Assembly: GCF_014191355.1 (NCBI RefSeq)
Contig: NZ_JACHWM010000005.1
Location: forward strand, 276,966 to 340,965
Origin: Methylobacterium sp. R2-1
Lineage (GTDB): Bacteria; Pseudomonadota; Alphaproteobacteria; Rhizobiales; Beijerinckiaceae
Length of the DNA stretch: 64,000 nt
Reading direction: 5' to 3'
Part shown: positions 59,404 to 64,000 of the stretch, in pieces
Layout: each line of letters starts with the position of its first letter
Position numbering within the stretch: position 1 is the stretch's first letter
Notes under the pieces: generated by a model
The model's database searches: none
Told to the model about the DNA's origin: nothing
The model's input: only the letters and a program-made list of their open reading frames with translations
Made by a program: the position numbers and the translations under genes

Positions 59404-59550
59404 ATGAAGCGAACGTTCGAAACCCTCCTCCGCGCTCTCCAGAGCCGCTTCGCAACCCTCGGCCTGCTCGGCGCCCTATTCGTCACCGTGACATGGTGGT
59501 TCATCGTCGCCCGCGGCGTCTGGCTAGCAGTCGAATGGGCCTCGGCCTGA
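59404..59550 (+). CDS. Small membrane protein, 48 residues
   Basis: Reads MKRTFETLLRALQSRFATLG, then LLGALFVTVTWWFIVARGVWLAVEWASA. It has a basic amphipathic start and one Trp-rich membrane helix. The frame is open upstream, and ATG 59299 would add 35 residues of basic, non-similar sequence. ATG 59404 is the conservative choice. Confidence 0.5.
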   Translation: MKRTFETLLRALQSRFATLGLLGALFVTVTWWFIVARGVWLAVEWASA

Positions 59551-59786
59551 CGCCACGGGGTAACTTCCCCGGAAAACGTTCTTTCGACAGAACAGGATAT
59601 AAATGGATGATCTTTCCTTCAAACCGACAAGAATGAAGAAGAATTTTGCAGCGCAACGCACAAACTGACCCTGTTTAGAGCGTTCACAGGCTGGTCGAGC
59701 CTGTCGCTCAGCTTGACATCGTTCTTTAAAACGAACACTTCCTCGTCGTGGGCGGGCGAGAATCCGCGACCTGGAGGCGAGACGAC
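59551..59786. promoter_or_regulatory. Promoter region of the sulfate importer operon
   Basis: Contains a consensus-like -35 hexamer TTGACA at 59713-59718. A short palindrome, TCGTTCTTTAAAACGA (59719-59734), immediately follows, and it may be a regulator site overlapping the promoter. No good -10 box at standard spacing was seen, so this is tentative. Confidence 0.4.
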
Positions 59787-60836
59787 GTGTTCGACGGATA
59801 TCCGATCAGGCTCGGTGCAACACCATATCGGCGGGCAGTCCTTCTTGGCCTTGCCATGGCCACCTGTCTCGCGTCGACCGGCGGCGCCCACGCGCAGACC
59901 GAGATCCTCAACGTATCATACGACCCGACGCGCGAGCTCTACCGAGAGATCAACGCCGCCTTCGCCGAAGAGTGGAAGGCCAAGACCGGCGAGACGGTGA
60001 CCGTGCGCGCCGCCCATGGCGGCTCGGGCGCGCAGGCCCGCACGGTCATCGACGGGATCCCCGCCGACGTCGTGACCCTCGGCATTCCCTCCGACATCGA
60101 CGCCATCGCCAAGCTCTCGAAGAAGATCCCGGGGGACTGGCGCACCAAGCTCCCGAACGAGGGCCTGCCCTACACCTCGACCGTCGTGTTCCTCGTCCGC
60201 AAGGGCAATCCGAAGGCCGTGAAGGATTGGGATGACCTCGCCAAGCCCGACGTGAAGGTCATCACCCCGAACCCGAAGACCTCGGCCGGCGGTCGCTGGA
60301 ACTTCCTCGCCGCCTGGGGCTACGCCTACGAGCGGGACGGCAAGGACAAGGAGAAGGCCAACGCCTTCGTCGGCCAGCTCTACAAGAACGTGCCCGTGCT
60401 CGACACCGGCGCCCGCGGCTCGACGGTGACCTTCGCCCAGCGCGGCCTCGGCGACGTTCTGCCGACCTGGGAGAACGAGGCCTTCCTCGTGCTGGAGGAG
60501 TTCGGCAAGGACAAGTTCGACATCGTCGTGCCGCCGACCTCGATCTACGCCGAGCCGCCGGTCGCCCTCGTCGATGCCAACGTCGACAAGAAGGGCACCC
60601 GCAAGCAGGCAGAGGCCTATCTCCAGTTCCTCTACAGCGACCGGGCGCAGGCGATCTTCGCCAAGCACCATTACCGCCCGATCAAGCGCGAGGCGGCCAA
60701 GCCCGAGGATCTCGCGCAGCTGCCCGAGATCAAGCTGTTCAAGATCGAGGATCTGCAAGGCTCCTGGGACGACATTCAGAAGGCCAACTTCGACAATGGT
60801 GGCCTATTCGACCAACTGAGCCGGGCCGGGCGCTGA
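59787..60836 (+). CDS. sbp: Sulfate ABC transporter periplasmic binding protein
   Basis: Binds sulfate or thiosulfate and delivers it to CysTW. The 349-residue precursor has a signal peptide (AVLLGLAMATCLASTGGAHA, cut near residue 36). The mature start TEILNVSYDPTRELYREINAAF, VRAAHGGSGAQARTVIDG and WNFLAAWGYA are Sbp/CysP signatures. GTG 59787 is chosen because GGAGG lies about 10 bases upstream. The open frame back to 59748 lacks such support. It is the first gene of a four-gene operon, with cysT 4 bases after its stop. Confidence 0.93.
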   Translation: MFDGYPIRLGATPYRRAVLLGLAMATCLASTGGAHAQTEILNVSYDPTRELYREINAAFAEEWKAKTGETVTVRAAHGGSGAQARTVIDGIPADVVTLGIPSDIDAIAKLSKKIPGDWRTKLPNEGLPYTSTVVFLVRKGNPKAVKDWDDLAKPDVKVITPNPKTSAGGRWNFLAAWGYAYERDGKDKEKANAFVGQLYKNVPVLDTGARGSTVTFAQRGLGDVLPTWENEAFLVLEEFGKDKFDIVVPPTSIYAEPPVALVDANVDKKGTRKQAEAYLQFLYSDRAQAIFAKHHYRPIKREAAKPEDLAQLPEIKLFKIEDLQGSWDDIQKANFDNGGLFDQLSRAGR

Positions 60837-60840
60837 CCGA

Positions 60841-61695
60841 ATGGTCGAGCCCGTGAACCCCCGGCTGCGCTTCCGCCAGAGGAGCGTGATCCCCGGCTTC
60901 GGGCTCACGCTCGGCTATACGCTGACTTGCCTGGGCTTGGTCGTGCTGCTGCCGCTCGCCACCCTCGTGGTGAAGGCGTCCGGTCTCGGCTTCTCCGGCA
61001 TCTGGGATGTCGCGACCGACCCGCGTGTGGCCAGTGCGTTGCGGGTGAGCTTCGGCGTGTCGTTGCTGGCCGCGCTCACAGCCTCGGTCTTCGGCGGCAT
61101 CGTCGCCTGGGTGCTGACCCGGTACGATTTCCCCGGCCGCAAGCTGGCCGACGCCGTGGTCGATCTGCCCTTCGCCCTGCCGACCGCGGTGGCCGGCATC
61201 GCGCTCGCCTCGCTCTACGCGCCCAACGGGCTCGTCGGCGCGCAGCTTGCCAAGATCGGCATCGAGGCGGCCTATACGCCGGCCGGTATCTTCATCGCCA
61301 TGGTGTTCATCGGTCTGCCGTTTGCCGTGCGCACGGTGCAGCCGTTGATCGCCGAGATCGACAAGGAGGTGGAGGAAGCCTCCGCCATCCTCGGCGCCTC
61401 GCGGATCACCACGCTGCTGCGGGTGGTGCTGCCGCCGCTGATCCCGGCGGTGCTGACCGGCTTCGCCCTCGCCTTCGCCCGCGGCGTCGGCGAATACGGC
61501 TCGATCATCTTCATCGCCGGCAACCTGCCCTACGTTTCCGAGATCGCGCCGCTGCTGATCGTCATCAAGCTTTCCGAGTTCGATTATGCGGGCGCGAGCG
61601 CCATCGCCGTGATCATGCTGGGGATCTCTTTCGTCACACTGCTCGCGATCAACCTGATTCAGGCCTGGAGCCGGCGGAGGTTCGGCTATGTCTGA
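60841..61695 (+). CDS. cysT: Sulfate ABC transporter permease CysT
   Basis: Permease of 284 residues with six membrane helices. It contains [20 protein letters not shown], the [16 protein letters not shown] loop, [32 protein letters not shown] (the EAA loop that contacts CysA) and [12 protein letters not shown]. It pairs with CysW. Its stop overlaps the cysW start by 8 bases, which indicates translational coupling. Confidence 0.95.
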   Translation: MVEPVNPRLRFRQRSVIPGFGLTLGYTLTCLGLVVLLPLATLVVKASGLGFSGIWDVATDPRVASALRVSFGVSLLAALTASVFGGIVAWVLTRYDFPGRKLADAVVDLPFALPTAVAGIALASLYAPNGLVGAQLAKIGIEAAYTPAGIFIAMVFIGLPFAVRTVQPLIAEIDKEVEEASAILGASRITTLLRVVLPPLIPAVLTGFALAFARGVGEYGSIIFIAGNLPYVSEIAPLLIVIKLSEFDYAGASAIAVIMLGISFVTLLAINLIQAWSRRRFGYV

Positions 61696-62590
61696 GGCGC
61701 TGACCCAAGGCTCCGGCGCGGGAGTGCGGGACGAAACGCAACGGTCGCCCGCCAGCGTTGTCACTGAGCGGCGTGTCGTGCGCTGGCTGCTGATTGCGGT
61801 CGCGCTGACCTTCCTCGCCCTCTTCCTCGTGCTGCCGCTGCTCACGGTGTTCGCGCAGGCGCTCGCCAAAGGCTGGGGCGCCTACCTCGCCGCGTTCTCC
61901 GAGCCCGACGCCCGGGCGGCGATCCGGTTGACCCTGCTCGTCGCGGCGATCGCCGTGCCGTTCAACCTTGTCTTCGGCGTCGCGGCGTCCTGGGCGATCG
62001 CCAAGTTCGAGTTCCGCGGCAAGAACCTGCTCGTCACGCTGATCGACCTGCCCTTCTCGGTCTCGCCGGTGGTGTCGGGATTGATCTACGTGCTGGTCTT
62101 CGGCTCGCGCGGCCTGTTCGGCCCATTCCTCGTCGAGCACGACATCCAGATCATCTTCGCGGTGCCCGGCATCGTGCTCGCGACGATCTTCGTCACCTTC
62201 CCCTTCGTCGCCCGCCAGCTCATCCCGCTCATGCAGGAGCAGGGCACGGCAGAGGAAGAGGCGGCGCTCACCCTCGGCGCCTCCGGATGGCACGCCTTCT
62301 GGACTGTGACGTTACCCAATATCCGCTGGGGCCTGCTTTACAGCGTCCTACTCTGCAACGCCCGCGCGATGGGCGAGTTCGGCGCGGTCTCGGTCGTTTC
62401 CGGCCATATCCGCGGGCTCACCAATACGCTGCCGTTGCACGTGGAGATCCTCTACAATGAGTACAACTTCGTTGCCGCGTTCGCCGTCGCCTCTCTCCTT
62501 GCCGGGCTCGCTCTTGTCACCCTCGCCGTCAAATCCGTCCTCGAATGGCGCTACGCCGACGACATCGCGGCCGGGGCACGCCGGCACTGA
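61688..62590 (+). CDS. cysW: Sulfate ABC transporter permease CysW
   Basis: Second permease, 300 residues. The segments [40 protein letters not shown] and [32 protein letters not shown] (EAA loop), and [13 protein letters not shown], are typical of CysW. Its start lies inside cysT. The ATPase gene begins 4 bases beyond its stop. Confidence 0.95.
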   Translation: MSEALTQGSGAGVRDETQRSPASVVTERRVVRWLLIAVALTFLALFLVLPLLTVFAQALAKGWGAYLAAFSEPDARAAIRLTLLVAAIAVPFNLVFGVAASWAIAKFEFRGKNLLVTLIDLPFSVSPVVSGLIYVLVFGSRGLFGPFLVEHDIQIIFAVPGIVLATIFVTFPFVARQLIPLMQEQGTAEEEAALTLGASGWHAFWTVTLPNIRWGLLYSVLLCNARAMGEFGAVSVVSGHIRGLTNTLPLHVEILYNEYNFVAAFAVASLLAGLALVTLAVKSVLEWRYADDIAAGARRH

Positions 62591-62594
62591 TCCG

Positions 62595-63662
62595 GTGGGT
62601 CGCGGAGCCGGCCAAGGATCCGGCAATGCCACCGCGATTCGCATCGAGGAGGTCTCGAAGACCTTCGACACGGCGGCGGTGCTGCACGATTTCACCCTCG
62701 ATGTGCGGGCGGGCGAGTTGCTGGCGCTGCTCGGCCCCTCAGGCTCGGGCAAGACCACGCTTCTGCGCATCATCGCCGGGCTCGACTTCCCCGATCGCGG
62801 CCGGATCATCTTCGGCGGCGACGACGCCACGCAGGTGCCGGTGCAGCGGCGCGCGGTCGGCTTCGTCTTCCAGCACTACGCCCTGTTCAAGCACATGACG
62901 GTGGCTCAGAATATCGCCTATGGCCTCAACGCCCGGAAGCGCTCAGAGCGACCGGACAAGGCCGAAATCAAACGTCGCGTCGGCAACCTGCTTGACCTCA
63001 TCAAGCTCTCGGGCTTCGCCGACCGCTACCCGAGCCAGCTTTCCGGCGGTCAGCGCCAACGTATCGCGCTCGCCCGCGCGCTCGCGGTCGAGCCGCGCGT
63101 CCTGCTGCTCGACGAGCCGTTCGGCGCCCTCGACGCGCAGGTCCGAAAGGACCTGCGGCGCTGGCTGCGGGAGATCCACGACCGTACCGGCCAGACGACG
63201 ATCTTCGTCACCCACGACCAGGACGAGGCGCTCGAACTCTCCGACCGCGTCGCGGTGCTCGACCGCGGCCGCCTGGAGCAGGTCGGCACGCCGGACGAGG
63301 TGCAGGAGGATCCGGTCTCGCCGACCGTGCTGAAATTCCTAGGCGATACGATCGAGGTGGAAGCGATCGCGCAGGACGGGCATGTCCTCGTCAACGGCCG
63401 CGTCACGCCGCTGACAGCCCCGGCGGGCCTGGTCGGACCGGTGAAGCTCTACGCGCGGCCGTGGCAGCTTCAATTCGCCGAGGCGGATGCCGCCCATCTC
63501 ACCGGCACCGTTCGCTCTTCATATCGGACGCAGGGACGTCAGCGGATCGAGGTCGACCGGCCCGGCGCGAAAGTCGTGGTCGTGGAGGCTGCCGATACGG
63601 CCCGCCTTGCCGCGGGCCGTGAGGTCGGCTTGCGGATCATCGGCGGACACGTCTTTCCGTAA
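62595..63662 (+). CDS. cysA: Sulfate ABC transporter ATP-binding protein CysA
   Basis: ATPase of 355 residues powering sulfate import. Walker A is GPSGSGKTT, the Q-loop VFQHYALFKHMTV, the signature LSGGQRQRIALARAL, Walker B LLLDEPFGALD and the switch His in VTHDQDEALELSD. The C-terminal TOBE-like domain (KLYARPWQLQF) is the CysA regulatory part. GTG 62595 is chosen because it directly follows cysW. An upstream ATG in the same frame would lie far inside cysW. It ends the operon. Confidence 0.95.
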   Translation: MGRGAGQGSGNATAIRIEEVSKTFDTAAVLHDFTLDVRAGELLALLGPSGSGKTTLLRIIAGLDFPDRGRIIFGGDDATQVPVQRRAVGFVFQHYALFKHMTVAQNIAYGLNARKRSERPDKAEIKRRVGNLLDLIKLSGFADRYPSQLSGGQRQRIALARALAVEPRVLLLDEPFGALDAQVRKDLRRWLREIHDRTGQTTIFVTHDQDEALELSDRVAVLDRGRLEQVGTPDEVQEDPVSPTVLKFLGDTIEVEAIAQDGHVLVNGRVTPLTAPAGLVGPVKLYARPWQLQFAEADAAHLTGTVRSSYRTQGRQRIEVDRPGAKVVVVEAADTARLAAGREVGLRIIGGHVFP

Positions 63663-63914
63663 CGTCAGCGGTCGAAGAGCCTGCTCTCTCCGCCCATCGA
63701 CGCGGCGAAGCTGTTGTTGCCTCACCATCGAAACGTGAGCCGTTGGCCGCGCCGTTCAAAAAAGGGCGCCGCGAGAGAACGGCGGACAAGCCAACAGGTC
63801 CGGCACGCCAAGTCGAAGGTCCCTCCCCTACCGACTGAGGCCAAGTCGAGCCTCACTCTTGGGGCACCGCGAAGAAGTCTGTGCTTAATACTTCTTGTAC
63901 GCGGCACGGCATGA

Positions 63915-63944
63915 AGCCCGCGGACCTGTCGGGGTCTGCGGGCT
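63915..63944 (+). terminator. Hairpin terminator downstream of the sulfate operon
   Basis: AGCCCGCGGACC (63915-63926) pairs with GGTCTGCGGGCT (63933-63944) with one G-T wobble and a six-base loop. TTGGG follows, so there is no U-run. Confidence 0.65.
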
Positions 63945-63967
63945 TGGGCCGGGTCGGGACGATGGGG

Positions 63968-63996
63968 GATGTTGGTTGCGTGTGATGTTGGTTGCG
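63968..63996. repeat. Short tandem repeat at the window edge
   Basis: GATGTTGGTTGCG occurs at 63968-63980 and 63984-63996, a period of 16 bases with TGT between. More copies may lie beyond the window. Confidence 0.8.
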
Positions 63997-64000
63997 GGGG

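Larger units (their letters stand above)
63663..64000. other. Region downstream of cysA to the window end
   Basis: No gene is supported. An open frame at 63714-63914 is Arg/Ser-rich and has no start signal. It contains a terminator hairpin (63915-63944) and a short tandem repeat (63968-63996). Confidence 0.4.

Noticed and set aside
63714..63914. 66-codon frame downstream of cysA
   Set aside because: It is basic, low-complexity and lacks a ribosome-binding site. It runs up to the terminator hairpin, which is more easily explained as operon trailer.

Overview
The window is about 64 kb of high-GC alphaproteobacterial chromosome. The gene set points to the Rhizobiales/Hyphomicrobiales and most likely to Methylobacterium or Methylorubrum: a MucR regulator, a PleC-like PAS kinase, DUF6456 and DUF1674 proteins, a fabD-fabG-acpP-fabF-mltG cluster, and many PAS-rich kinases. 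The genus is inferred from gene content and codon style, not from a marker gene. I saw no rRNA, insertion sequence, phage gene, CRISPR array or plasmid-type replication gene. One tRNA gene is present.

Layout. 1-5.2 kb: 5'-part of an oligopeptidase B gene cut by the window edge, mucR, a small protein, a DUF6456 protein, sufE and a PAS kinase whose ATP-binding domain looks decayed. 5.3-10.5 kb: a giant hybrid PAS/GAF kinase, a lone PAS protein and a GcrA-like mini-protein. 10.5-25.6 kb: housekeeping genes (glyoxalase, pepN, a membrane PAS kinase, arginase, zwf, a PilZ protein, cutA, NAD kinase, an SdhAF4-like factor, an RsmB-type rRNA methyltransferase) plus an allantoinase gene (puuE) broken by two nonsense codons. 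25.6-29.2 kb: a polytopic membrane protein of unknown role, an odd alpha-oxoamine-synthase-like PLP enzyme and hypothetical genes. 29.5-34.7 kb: the fatty-acid/MltG cluster.

34.8-47.2 kb is the most distinctive block. A GH65 disaccharide phosphorylase and an overlapping beta-phosphoglucomutase-like gene face left. Facing right is a tight operon: acetate kinase, then a HlyD/RbbA/YhhJ exporter set, then phosphoketolase. Read as a pathway, disaccharide plus phosphate gives glucose and hexose phosphate, sugar phosphates feed phosphoketolase, and acetyl phosphate gives acetate and ATP through AckA. Why a tripartite ABC exporter sits between the two metabolic enzymes is unexplained.

47.4-53 kb: a flavoprotein monooxygenase, tRNA-Gly(TCC) and a ferric-iron-type ABC importer (ATPase, binding protein, double permease). 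53-59.6 kb: a secreted small protein, a CysZ/EI24-type membrane protein, a kelch protein, an FAD amine oxidase, a membrane-anchored cyclic-nucleotide-binding protein, a cupin and several tiny membrane proteins. 59.8-63.7 kb: a complete sulfate importer (binding protein, cysT, cysW, cysA), followed by a hairpin terminator.

Several genes of 33-54 codons are reported that are easy to miss. They are supported by ribosome-binding sites, membrane segments or position.
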